From NCBI GenBank assembly GCA_040081265.1, contig JBEBGV010000005.1:1-64000 (forward strand): a DNA stretch of 64,000 nt. The letters run 5' to 3'. Within the stretch, counting starts at the first letter, position 1; each line of letters opens with the position of its first letter. The notes beneath the pieces were generated by a model, which saw only the letters and a list, made by a program, of their open reading frames with translations, was not told the DNA's origin and made no database searches. The stretch is from JBEBGV01 sp040081265. Lineage in GTDB: Bacteria > Acidobacteriota > Vicinamibacteria > Vicinamibacterales > UBA2999. Shown here in pieces: positions 51,841 to 60,420 of this stretch. Position numbers and translations under genes: made by a program.

Positions 51841-54800
51841 CTAGGGTGTGACGACTATGGCGTCGTTCGAATACTCGGAGAAGACCGCATTCGCAACGCG
51901 GATCCTGTAGGTGTAGCTGGTGCCGGGTTGGGCGAAGACATCGCTCAGACTCGCTGCGTCGGCACCGAGGACGGCGATCTCGACCCACGCACCGCCGTTA
52001 GTCGATCGATAGACATGCACGCTTGTCTCTGTGGTGGCTGGATTGTTCCAGGTCAACTGGACCTCGGTGCCCGACACCGGAGTCGCTACGAGGTCGGTGG
52101 GCGCGTCGGGCGCCGCCGGAGCTGCAGGCGTGGTCAGATCAACCTGATTGGAGGGGCTCGACGGTCCAGCGACGTTGATCGCCACGACACGATAGCCGTA
52201 CAGCGTGTTCGCTGCCACCGTCGTATCGATAAAGCTGGTGACATTTGCACCGAGCAGCACGAGTTGGGAAAACGCACCGCCGTTTTCAGACCGCTCCACA
52301 CGCATGTTGGCTTCGGTCGTCGACCCGTCCGACCATGCCAGCTGCACCGCGCCGCTTGATACGGGCGCTGCACTCAGGGTGTGCGGCGCCTCCGGTGGCG
52401 TGGACGGCGCAGGAGCGCCGGTGTCAAGCCGTACGTCGTCGACGACTGCAGACACCGAACCGTTGGTGCCGCCCAGCCTCAGGCGATCGGCAGTCCCCGA
52501 CCACGACGTCGTGGAGGAGGCGAACGGCGCCCCGAACGGCGTGTCCCCTGGCGCCACAAATGCCTCGACCAGGCGTGTCACGCCTGCGCCCGCCTGCCTC
52601 TGGTGCAGCGACACCCGATAGGTCGTGCCCACCGTCAGCGCGACCGAAGAGGGGGTCACGGCTGAACTGCCCACCCTCAGCTGCAACTGGCCTGTCGAGG
52701 TCGTATAGATCGATCCCACGGTCGTGCCGTTGTTGGACAGAAACGCCAGGCGCACATCGGTCAGCGAGTTCAGGCGCAGATAGAACGTGAGATACACGTC
52801 TGCGGTTGCCGGAAAGTCTTCCTGCAGATAGGCCGACCCGCTGAACTTCGCTGACTTTGCATCCTTGATCGGTGACGCGCTTTCGAAGGTCACCGAGCCA
52901 CTGACGGTGTCGGCACCTGTGACCGGATCGATGAGGGTCGCGCCCTCGAACGTCATCAGTTTGAGGATCTGGCCGAGGCCACCTGCCCCGGTCGGCGTGG
53001 TCACGTTCGCCACGTTCGAATAGGCCGACGATGCCTGTCCGCTGGTCGCGCGGACCTGATACCGATAAGCCGTCCCCGCCACCACCGTCGTATCGGTATA
53101 GGACGTCGTGTTGGATGGCACCGTGCCGATCTCTGCAAAGGCACCGGCACCCAGTGCGCGTTCAATACGGAACAACTGCTCGGTCGCCGAATTGTCGTTC
53201 CACGCCAGCTGCACCTGGTTCACGGCCGATGCGCTCGCGCTGAGGTTCAGCGGCGCTGCCGGGGGCACGACCGGAAGCGGGGTCACCACCGGGGCGCTGT
53301 TTGTATACCCGGAAGGTCCGGCCACATTCACCGCCCGCACCCGATAGCTGTACGCAGTGCCAGGCAGGACCGTCGGGTCGGCATGACTGGTGGCGTTGGC
53401 ACCGAGCACCGCAATCTCGGCGAAGATCCCGTCGCTTCCCGCTCGTTCGATCGAGAACGACGCTTCGTTGGTTGCGCCGTCGATCCAGGTCAGCTGGACC
53501 GTGCCTCCAGGCAACACGCTGGCAATGAGGTTGGTCGGATCCGCCGGTGGTACCTGTGGTGTGGTGACGGTCGCGACGCCCGAGTAGTTGCCCAGGTTTC
53601 CAGCGTTCTCTCCCCGGACGCGGTAGGTGTAGAAGGTGGCCGGTGTCACCGCGGCATCCAGGAACGCCGTGACGTCCGCCGCAACTGTGCCGATCTCGGC
53701 GAACACACCATTGCTGCCAGCTCGTTCGATTCGGAATGCCGTCTCATCAGCCGAGACGTCGGTCCACGACAGCTCAACGGCGCTGGCCGTCGGCGCCAGC
53801 GCGCTCAGGTTGGTCGGCGCCTGTGGCCCCGGGATGCCCGTCGGCATCAGCGTGTTGTCGAGCTTGATGTCATCAACCACCAGATTGACGACCGCCGTCG
53901 TCAGCGTGCCCAGCCTGAATTCAGTGGCGCTCGTGGACCAGCTTCCGTTGGTCAGTTGCGCGAACGGTGCCCCGAAGGTGCCGTCGCCGGCCATCAGGAA
54001 CGCCTCGAGCACGGCATTGTTTCCGCTCGTCTTCGCGCGCTGGTGAATGCCGATGCGATAGACCTGCCCGGCTGTCAGCGCGGCCGAATCCGACCCCACC
54101 GTGGAACTGTTGTTTCTGAGTCGGAGCTGTCCGGTCGAACGCAGGAGGAACGTCCCGACCTGGCTGCTGCCGTTCATGATGCGCAGCAGTTGCACGTCGC
54201 TCGACGGCACCGTGTTGAGCCGGAGATAGAAACTCATGTAGAGGTCGGGCGTCGCAGGGAACTCTTCGATCAGGTACGAAGACTTCACGGCAACCTTTGC
54301 CGCAAAGCTCCCTTTGAGAGGCGTGCTCGATTCGATCGTCACGGTTCCGCTGACATCATCAACGCCGGTCGCAAGGTCCTCGACTGTTCCGCCTTCGAAG
54401 GTAATCACCTTGACGTTGCCGGCGCCGGGGGGCGCGGGCGTCGACACCTGCGCGGTGTTCGAGTAGGCCGACGGGCCTACGCCGTTGGTTGCCCGCAGTC
54501 GATAGCTGTATGCCGTCGACGGCTGGACGTCTTCATCGTCATAGCTGGTGGTATTGGCGGCAAGCGTGGCGATCAGCACGAATGCTCCACCACCCTCGGC
54601 GCGTTCGAGCTCGAACTGCAGCTCGTTGTTCGCCGAATCGGACCATGTCAGGTGGATCTCCCCACCGACAGGCAGGCCCTCCAGCTCTGCTGGAGTCAGC
54701 GGGGGCGCCGGAACAGGGGGGCCGAGGGAGATCACGTTGTGAAGGTAGCGCCGTGAGCCCTCGTCGCTGGCCAGCACCACGATGCCGGACTGCGCCGTGG

Positions 54801-55977
54801 CGTTGCCCTTCATCGAGGTGGCGTCGTTGACTTGTGTGTCGGTGGAACTTCTGATGAATGGCTCGCCCGGACCGGTCGGGAACGTAATCGTGTCCATCGA
54901 GGAGGTCTTCATGTACAAGACGCCCCCTCCGGTCTCGCTCATAAACAGATACAGCTGGCTGTTCGCCTCGTCGAGCATGACGACGCCGCGGGTCGCGTTC
55001 TCCTGACCGAGGGTCACCGTGTAGAGGGTCCAGCCGGAGTTGCGTACTGCCAGGATGATGTTCGGCTTGCCGGTGGTGTCGAGGGACGTCTTGAGGATGG
55101 CGAAGACGCGACCGGCCTGGTCGGTCTTCAAATTCAGGTGATCGTCGGCACACGAGCCGCTGCACCCGATGCCAGGAAGCACCGTCTCTACCGGCTGCCA
55201 CACCGTCGGCGCATCGGCGGCGCGGTGCACGGTGAAATACGTGCTCTTGGTCTTCTGATTGCTCCACATCGCGCCGATGTCACCGTTCTGAAACGCGACC
55301 AGCGCAGAGATGTCGTCGGCGTTGACCGATGTGGAGGTCCCGCTCACCGGCAGGTTGACGGGGGTACCCCAGGTGGCGTCGTTGCCGAGGCTCCAGTTGA
55401 CCTTGACCTTGGATCCCTCGACGTAGGTCACCCACAGTCTCTGCGTGAAATCCTTGACGATGGTCAGGGCCTCGGTCTTGCCACGCGTGACGTCAACCGG
55501 GAATCCGGCATCAAGCGAATAGCTCTGGGTGCCTGCCGCGTACGAGTACCGGAACAGTTTCCCCCACGTTGCCGATGACGTTGTGGCGGCTGCGCTCTCA
55601 GTGAACACATGCGAGACGACATACAGCTTCTGCGTCGTCTCGTCCCAGAGCGTGTCGGCCTTCGACGTCACCCGCGTGTCGAGCGTCGTGCCAGTATCGG
55701 TCCACGTCTGGCTTCCAGCCTCGAAGCGATAGATCCGATACTCATTCGCCTGCGGGTTGAACAGGCTTCCCCACCAGAGGCCGTCGTTGAACCACAGCTT
55801 GCTCTGGGGCTTCTCACCGGTAGGGTTCTGATTGACCGTCGAGCCGAACGAAAAATCACGGAACCCGTTCTGCACCGGAGTCTGGGCGAAAGCGCTGCCG
55901 GACCATACGATCGTCGCCACACACGTGAGTAGAGCGAGGAAGGACCAACCCTTTGGGCGAACGACGAAGCTCATCAC
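51841..55977 (-). CDS. Giant secreted protein with six FnIII domains and two jelly-roll modules
   Basis: A 1378-residue protein; start GTG 55977 or ATG 55974. TAAGAT ends 6 nt before GTG 55977. Signal peptide about 8-31. The N-terminal ~400 residues look like a propeller of the sialidase/BNR type (SETGGGVLYMKTSSMD and similar strands). FnIII domain 1 ends near 515; jelly-roll module 1 (LYMSFYLRLNTVPSSDVQLL) about 520-705; FnIII 2-4 about 705-985; jelly-roll module 2 (VYLTFYLRLNSLTDVRLAFL) follows; FnIII 5-6 end the protein. The jelly-roll module is also in 3801-6935. Probably a cell-surface or extracellular matrix protein. Confidence 0.9.
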   Translation of the reverse strand: MMSFVVRPKGWSFLALLTCVATIVWSGSAFAQTPVQNGFRDFSFGSTVNQNPTGEKPQSKLWFNDGLWWGSLFNPQANEYRIYRFEAGSQTWTDTGTTLDTRVTSKADTLWDETTQKLYVVSHVFTESAAATTSSATWGKLFRYSYAAGTQSYSLDAGFPVDVTRGKTEALTIVKDFTQRLWVTYVEGSKVKVNWSLGNDATWGTPVNLPVSGTSTSVNADDISALVAFQNGDIGAMWSNQKTKSTYFTVHRAADAPTVWQPVETVLPGIGCSGSCADDHLNLKTDQAGRVFAILKTSLDTTGKPNIILAVRNSGWTLYTVTLGQENATRGVVMLDEANSQLYLFMSETGGGVLYMKTSSMDTITFPTGPGEPFIRSSTDTQVNDATSMKGNATAQSGIVVLASDEGSRRYLHNVISLGPPVPAPPLTPAELEGLPVGGEIHLTWSDSANNELQFELERAEGGGAFVLIATLAANTTSYDDEDVQPSTAYSYRLRATNGVGPSAYSNTAQVSTPAPPGAGNVKVITFEGGTVEDLATGVDDVSGTVTIESSTPLKGSFAAKVAVKSSYLIEEFPATPDLYMSFYLRLNTVPSSDVQLLRIMNGSSQVGTFLLRSTGQLRLRNNSSTVGSDSAALTAGQVYRIGIHQRAKTSGNNAVLEAFLMAGDGTFGAPFAQLTNGSWSTSATEFRLGTLTTAVVNLVVDDIKLDNTLMPTGIPGPQAPTNLSALAPTASAVELSWTDVSADETAFRIERAGSNGVFAEIGTVAADVTAFLDAAVTPATFYTYRVRGENAGNLGNYSGVATVTTPQVPPADPTNLIASVLPGGTVQLTWIDGATNEASFSIERAGSDGIFAEIAVLGANATSHADPTVLPGTAYSYRVRAVNVAGPSGYTNSAPVVTPLPVVPPAAPLNLSASASAVNQVQLAWNDNSATEQLFRIERALGAGAFAEIGTVPSNTTSYTDTTVVAGTAYRYQVRATSGQASSAYSNVANVTTPTGAGGLGQILKLMTFEGATLIDPVTGADTVSGSVTFESASPIKDAKSAKFSGSAYLQEDFPATADVYLTFYLRLNSLTDVRLAFLSNNGTTVGSIYTTSTGQLQLRVGSSAVTPSSVALTVGTTYRVSLHQRQAGAGVTRLVEAFVAPGDTPFGAPFASSTTSWSGTADRLRLGGTNGSVSAVVDDVRLDTGAPAPSTPPEAPHTLSAAPVSSGAVQLAWSDGSTTEANMRVERSENGGAFSQLVLLGANVTSFIDTTVAANTLYGYRVVAINVAGPSSPSNQVDLTTPAAPAAPDAPTDLVATPVSGTEVQLTWNNPATTETSVHVYRSTNGGAWVEIAVLGADAASLSDVFAQPGTSYTYRIRVANAVFSEYSNDAIVVTP

Positions 55978-56023
55978 CGCGGGATCTTAACTGAGCGACA
56001 GTCAACACGTTAGGGACCACCCG

Positions 56024-56037
56024 CGTCAAAAGTGACG
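56024..56037. promoter_or_regulatory. Inverted repeat CGTCAAAAGTGACG between divergent genes
   Basis: CGTCA-AAAG-TGACG lies between the giant FnIII gene (minus) and the orphan gene at 56118 (plus). Related CGTCAAAAG sequences occur at 59325 before the lipoprotein gene and, inverted, at about 6996-7004 before the other giant protein gene. A shared regulator is possible. Confidence 0.35.
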
Positions 56038-56117
56038 ACCTGTCTCACTTGGCGGCTACGGTTGCGCTTCAGTGATTGGCGCGGGGATATAAAATCCGGT
56101 CTGGAGACCATCCTGAT

Positions 56118-56747
56118 ATGAGCCAATCGCGTCGCGTGTTTACAGTTCTGCTGGTGCTGACGGCCGTGATCAGCGCCACGAGCATCACGAGTCACGCTCA
56201 GGAACAGGCGCCCTCCAGGAACGCTGCGGGTGCGGGCTGGATCGCTCCAGGCGTGTTCGCAACGTGGGAAGCACATCGCGACGCTCCAGCGGATGGGCAG
56301 GCGATCAATGCCGAAGCGATGCCGCTCATCGTCGACCTGCTCGTGCTGTGGCGCGGCAACCCGGGCTGGTTCGACTACGCCCAGGTGTCGGCCGGCGCCG
56401 GTGGAAACGGTAAGCACGGCGTGAAGTCGCGTGGCAAATCGGTCGAACTGCGCTTCGATCGGCGAAACGACTCGGTTGGACTCCTTCGCGATACGCTGGC
56501 GCTGCAGGGTGCCAATGTGCTGCTGCTCGACGATGTGGACAACCCGAACGGCGTCATCATCGCCGGCACTCGACGGATCGAACCTCTTGATTCGGGCTCC
56601 GATGGCCAGGCGGCAGGCGATCCGATCAGGGCGCTGATCAGACAGTCGCCGGAGGTCTTCGAGTTCCTGCGCTGCGATCCGGTGTTCGCTGATCCAAACG
56701 ATCCGGGCACCGCGATCACGCTCGGGGCGTGCAGCCAGCTTCGGTGA
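56118..56747 (+). CDS. Secreted orphan protein
   Basis: A 209-residue protein with signal peptide (RRVFTVLLVLTAVISATSIT region) starting at ATG 56118. A region AVSAGAGGNGKHGVKSRGKS-like loop, ELRFDRRNDSVGLLRDTLAL and QGANVLLLDDVDNPNGVIIA suggests a small alpha/beta domain. The last part has Cys in EFLRCDPVF and LGACSQLR. No family is recognised. TATAAA (56088-56093) is a likely -10 box; a GGAG lies 11 nt before the ATG. It precedes the TMTC-like gene with its own promoter. Confidence 0.8.
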   Translation: MSQSRRVFTVLLVLTAVISATSITSHAQEQAPSRNAAGAGWIAPGVFATWEAHRDAPADGQAINAEAMPLIVDLLVLWRGNPGWFDYAQVSAGAGGNGKHGVKSRGKSVELRFDRRNDSVGLLRDTLALQGANVLLLDDVDNPNGVIIAGTRRIEPLDSGSDGQAAGDPIRALIRQSPEVFEFLRCDPVFADPNDPGTAITLGACSQLR

Positions 56748-56761
56748 GCTGACACCCCGGG

Positions 56762-56767
56762 TACAAT
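56762..56767 (+). promoter_or_regulatory. -10 box TACAAT of TMTC-like gene
   Basis: TACAAT ends 12 nt before ATG 56780; no Shine-Dalgarno site is seen. Confidence 0.5.
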
Positions 56768-56779
56768 CGCGGGCGAACG

Positions 56780-58768
56780 ATGTCCGCCACCCTCCGTGCC
56801 TGCGTTCTCATCATCGTCGTTGGCACGGCCGCCTTCTCGAACAGTTTCGACAATCCACTCCTGCTCGACGACTTCGAGACGGTGGTGGACAACCCGCAGA
56901 TCAAGCGCCTGGGCATCGAGAACTTCATGCCGGAGCGGGAACTGCCGGTAGCCGGCCGACCCCTCAGCAACGCGACGTTCGCGCTGAACTATGCCGTCGC
57001 GGGCGAAGACCCGACGAGTTACCACGCGACCAACTTCGTCATTCACGTTCTGTGCGCCATCGTGGCGTTTGTGCTGCTGCGTCAGCTGCTGATTCAGCCG
57101 GGTGTACCTTCCGGCGTCCGGACCCATAGTGACTTCGTGGCGTCGGTCGCAGCACTCCTCTGGGTCGTGCACCCGCTTGGTAACGAAGTGGTGAACTACG
57201 TCACTCAACGAACCGAATCGCTGATGACGCTGTTCTACTTCCTGACGATGTACTGTGCCATTCGCGCCGCTGGGGTTTCAGGTCGCGTGTGGCCATCGCT
57301 CGCGGTGACCTTCTGCGTCCTGGGAGCGCTCTGCAAGGAGACGATCGCGACTGCCCCGCTGGCGGTGTTCGCGCTCGACTCACTGGTCGTCTTTGGATCG
57401 TGGAAGGATGCGTGGCGGAGACGTTGGTCACTGTATGCCGCGCTGGCGTCGTGCTGGGTCGTGCTCGCAGTGCTTCAGGCCACCGAGCCGCGGCCGTACA
57501 CCACCGGCTTCGGCACTGGCATCAGCGCCTGGACCTACCTGCTGAACCAGGCCGAGATGATCGTGCGGTATCTGCGTCTGGCTGTCTGGCCCACCGACCT
57601 GGTGGTCTTCTATGGTCCGCCCCTGCCCCTGTCACTGCCCGACGTGCTCGGCCAGGGATTGCTCGTTCTGGCCGCGCTGGTCGCCACGATCGTGGCGTGC
57701 CGACGGTGGCCAGCGGTTGGACTCGCGGGCGTCTGGTTCTTCCTGACGCTGGCACCGACCTCGAGCGTGCTGCCGATTGCAACCGAAGTCGGAGCGGAGC
57801 GTCGCATGTATCTCCCGCTGATCGCGCTGACCACCCTGACCGCTTACCTTATCTGGCGGCTGGCAGGCAGTATCAACCGGAGCGTGGCTGTCGCAGCCGT
57901 CCTGGTGTTGGCTCTCGGCACAACGACCTTCGCGCGCAACCGCGAATACGCGGCTGCCCTGCCCCTGGCCGAAGTGACGCTCGAGCGATGGCCCAGTGGT
58001 ATGGCCCGGCTGCTCGTGGCCGAGGAGCTGCTGAAGGTGGGAAGAAGGGACGAAGCTCTGTCTCACCTCCGCGCCGCTGTGTCAGAGGCGCCCCGCGCCC
58101 ACTACACGCTGGGACTGGAACTGTATCGGGCCGGACAGCTCGAGGAGGCGGTGACCGAGTTCCGCGCCTTCGTCAAAGAGGAACCAGCGTTCCGGTTCGT
58201 GCCCGACGCGCTGGCCATGTCTGCTCGCGCACTCGCCCGACTTGGCCGCTGGGATGAAGCGATGACCGAGGCGCAGAGTGCACTCGCCAAAGCGCCGGGC
58301 CTTCCCAACGCGCAGGTGGTCGTCGCGGAGGCTCACTTCCACGCCTCACGATTCGCTGAAGCCGTTGGGGCGTATCGACCGTACCTCGCGGTTCGCCCGA
58401 ATGACATCGAAGCAACCACCAACCTGGCGATCTCATTGTCAGCGAATGGTCAGACCGCCGATGGGCTGGCTGCGTTTCAGCGTGCCGCCGATCTCGACAC
58501 GAATAACTGGCAGACGCGACGCAACCTCGCGCTGGCACTGCTCGAGGCAGGCAGGCCACGGGAGTCGGTCGTCGAAATCAGGCGCGCCATCGCGCTGCAC
58601 ACCGACGACAGCGTCAGCCACACGCTGCTTGGACAGGGGTTGGCGCGGGTGGGAGAGATGGATGCGGCCGCTGCGGCCTTCGAGCGCGCGCTTCAGATTG
58701 ATCCCAACGATGCCGACGCGCGCGGGTTCCTGACGCAGTTGCGAGGACTCGGCTCTAGCGCGCGTTGA
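56780..58768 (+). CDS. TMTC-like GT-C membrane protein with TPR domain
   Basis: A 662-residue protein. About ten transmembrane helices occupy residues 8-400, with the GT-C-type acidic motif LLLDDFETVVDNP in the first periplasmic loop (28-40). Residues about 415-655 are TPRs (ALSHLRAAVSEAPRAHYTLG, AMTEAQSALAKAPGLPNAQV, AFERALQIDPNDADARGFLT). This layout matches TMTC-type O-mannosyltransferase relatives, so glycosyl transfer to exported proteins is possible but unproven. It overlaps the convergent gene 58755-59228 by 14 bp. Confidence 0.9.
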   Translation: MSATLRACVLIIVVGTAAFSNSFDNPLLLDDFETVVDNPQIKRLGIENFMPERELPVAGRPLSNATFALNYAVAGEDPTSYHATNFVIHVLCAIVAFVLLRQLLIQPGVPSGVRTHSDFVASVAALLWVVHPLGNEVVNYVTQRTESLMTLFYFLTMYCAIRAAGVSGRVWPSLAVTFCVLGALCKETIATAPLAVFALDSLVVFGSWKDAWRRRWSLYAALASCWVVLAVLQATEPRPYTTGFGTGISAWTYLLNQAEMIVRYLRLAVWPTDLVVFYGPPLPLSLPDVLGQGLLVLAALVATIVACRRWPAVGLAGVWFFLTLAPTSSVLPIATEVGAERRMYLPLIALTTLTAYLIWRLAGSINRSVAVAAVLVLALGTTTFARNREYAAALPLAEVTLERWPSGMARLLVAEELLKVGRRDEALSHLRAAVSEAPRAHYTLGLELYRAGQLEEAVTEFRAFVKEEPAFRFVPDALAMSARALARLGRWDEAMTEAQSALAKAPGLPNAQVVVAEAHFHASRFAEAVGAYRPYLAVRPNDIEATTNLAISLSANGQTADGLAAFQRAADLDTNNWQTRRNLALALLEAGRPRESVVEIRRAIALHTDDSVSHTLLGQGLARVGEMDAAAAAFERALQIDPNDADARGFLTQLRGLGSSAR

Positions 58769-59228
58769 CCCCGACGATGGTCCACTCGTCCGCCGCACGC
58801 TGAAGCCGAACGGTCCACGCGTGGCGATCGCTGCGCGGCCGTGGATCGCTCTCGCGAGGCACATAACGCAACCAGCCTCCGCATGCCGCAGTCGCGGTCG
58901 AGTCGGCGACATCGATCGCGCACTCGTCAAACGCCAGTTCCTGCCTGTCGAGTGTGGCGAACAGGGTTGCCAGTTCAGGTGCCTGGACCCCGGGCCAGAA
59001 CGATACGGCTGCGCTTGCGTCGCGCTCTCCGTAGACGGCCTGCTGACGCGCAAGAACGCGTCGGATCAGGGCTGACTGCCGCTGAGGTTCGTCGAGCGCC
59101 TCCGCCTCCACCACTTCGCCAAAGTCGTCGGGCAAGGCCGTCCGCAGCGCGACAGGCGGTGGAAAGAGCGCAAACCACACCCCGGTCACGACGAGCACGA
59201 CAGCGCCGAAGACGAGCGGCCCGCGCAT
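58755..59228 (-). CDS. Membrane-anchored orphan protein
   Basis: A 157-residue protein with one N-terminal helix (VFGAVVLVVTGVWFALF), then LIRRVLARQQAVYGERDASA AVSFWPGV (split), and a C-terminal beta part with Cys pair (DECAID and AACGGWLRYVPR) and AWTVRLQRAADEWTIVGVNA. The pattern of a short NTF2-like or SnoaL-like fold (helices then curved sheet ending in WTIVGVNA) is likely. Its stop overlaps the end of the TMTC-like gene by 14 bp. No operon partner. Confidence 0.8.
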   Translation of the reverse strand: MRGPLVFGAVVLVVTGVWFALFPPPVALRTALPDDFGEVVEAEALDEPQRQSALIRRVLARQQAVYGERDASAAVSFWPGVQAPELATLFATLDRQELAFDECAIDVADSTATAACGGWLRYVPRESDPRPRSDRHAWTVRLQRAADEWTIVGVNAR

Positions 59229-59365
59229 TGAGATGGCCTCCTCGAAGGTCAGGTGGTGTGACGCAACTGCGACGAACGAGGCCTAGTAGAGATCATCCGG
59301 GCAAGCGGGTGCAATTCGTCCGACCGTCAAAAGTGGCAGGTTGCGCGTGAGGTTACACTTTTTCT

Positions 59366-59773
59366 ATGGTCCTGAAGGCCCCGTTCATGATCCTTTCCAT
59401 CGTCGCCGCCCTTGTCGCCTGCGATAACACCCCGACCGGTCCATCCGTCCGACTGAGCGAGCGATTCACCTTGGCTCCGGGAGAGTCTGTGTCGGTCAGG
59501 GATACGTCGCTGACGGTGACCTTCTTGCGCGTCTCAGGAGACTCGAGATGCCCGGCCGACGCGATCTGCATTCAGGGTGGCGATGCGATCGTCCATGTGC
59601 GTGTCGACGCCTCGAGCGCGGCCGAGTACGAACTCCATACCGGCGACCAGGCGCGAGCGTCGGTCATGCATGCCGGCTTCCGCATCACGTTGACCGAGGT
59701 CCAACCGTACCCGTTCAGCAGTCGCCCCATTCAACCTGGCGACTATCGTGTCACCCTCGTCGCCACGCGGTAG
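59366..59773 (+). CDS. Lipoprotein, unknown function
   Basis: A 135-residue lipoprotein (lipobox near LVAC, Cys about 19). The mature domain is beta-rich: SERFTLAPGESVSVRDTSLT VTFLRVSGDSRCPADAICIQ (split) with two Cys that may pair, and GFRITLTEVQPYPFSSRPIQ near the end. Similar proteins in Acidobacteriota and Bacteroidota have no assigned role. TACACT (59354-59359) ends 6 nt before ATG 59366, so the mRNA is probably leaderless. It is convergent with the response regulator gene. Confidence 0.83.
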   Translation: MVLKAPFMILSIVAALVACDNTPTGPSVRLSERFTLAPGESVSVRDTSLTVTFLRVSGDSRCPADAICIQGGDAIVHVRVDASSAAEYELHTGDQARASVMHAGFRITLTEVQPYPFSSRPIQPGDYRVTLVATR

Positions 59774-59778
59774 ACGCG

Positions 59779-60420
59779 CTATATGTAGCCGAGTTCCAGA
59801 GCCTTAAGCACCGCGCGTGTGCGGTCGCGGACGCCGAGCTTCGAAAGGATGCTCGACGCATGGTTCTTCACGGTGCCCTCGGCTGTACCGACCGCCTCGG
59901 CTATCTCCCGGTTGCTGTAGCCGCCAGCCATCAGGCGCAGCACCTCGACTTCGCGCCTGGTCAACGCATCGGGAGGACTCAGCGCGTCAAAGTCGCGCCG
60001 GATGTGCTCGAGACCGCGCAGCACACGCTCGGTGACGGCTGGCCGGATCAGCGACCCGCCAGCGGCAATGGTGCGTATCGCCTCGGTCAACTGTTCCAGT
60101 GACACATCCTTCAGCAGGTAGCCGCGCGCCCCTGCCCGTACACCTTCGAGCACCGCATCATCATCGTCGAAGGTCGTAAGGAGCAGGGTCGGCACGAGGT
60201 CTCCCGCGGCCTGCATCTCGCGCAGGAGATCGAGACCGCTCTTCCGGGGCATGCGGATGTCGAGCAGGACCACATCCGGTCGTTCTCGCCTGATGATGTC
60301 GACACCCTCTACGCCGTCGGACGCCTCGGCGACGATGGTCACGTCTCCCGACAGTTCGAGGAGGGCGCGAATGCCTCGACGAACGAGCGTCTGGTCGTCG
60401 ACCAGCACGACGCGGATCAT
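59779..60420 (-). CDS. NarL/LuxR-family response regulator
   Basis: A 213-residue regulator with receiver domain (D8, D9, phosphoacceptor D54 in VVLLDIRMP, T83, K104) and a C-terminal LuxR helix-turn-helix (LTRREVEVLRLMAGGYSNRE, then IAEAVGTAEGTVKNHASSIL). It should be phosphorylated by the histidine kinase encoded upstream, whose stop overlaps the ATG (ATGA at 60420-60417). Targets are unknown. The partner kinase has about four to six membrane helices and no evident input domain. Confidence 0.96.
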   Translation of the reverse strand: MIRVVLVDDQTLVRRGIRALLELSGDVTIVAEASDGVEGVDIIRRERPDVVLLDIRMPRKSGLDLLREMQAAGDLVPTLLLTTFDDDDAVLEGVRAGARGYLLKDVSLEQLTEAIRTIAAGGSLIRPAVTERVLRGLEHIRRDFDALSPPDALTRREVEVLRLMAGGYSNREIAEAVGTAEGTVKNHASSILSKLGVRDRTRAVLKALELGYI

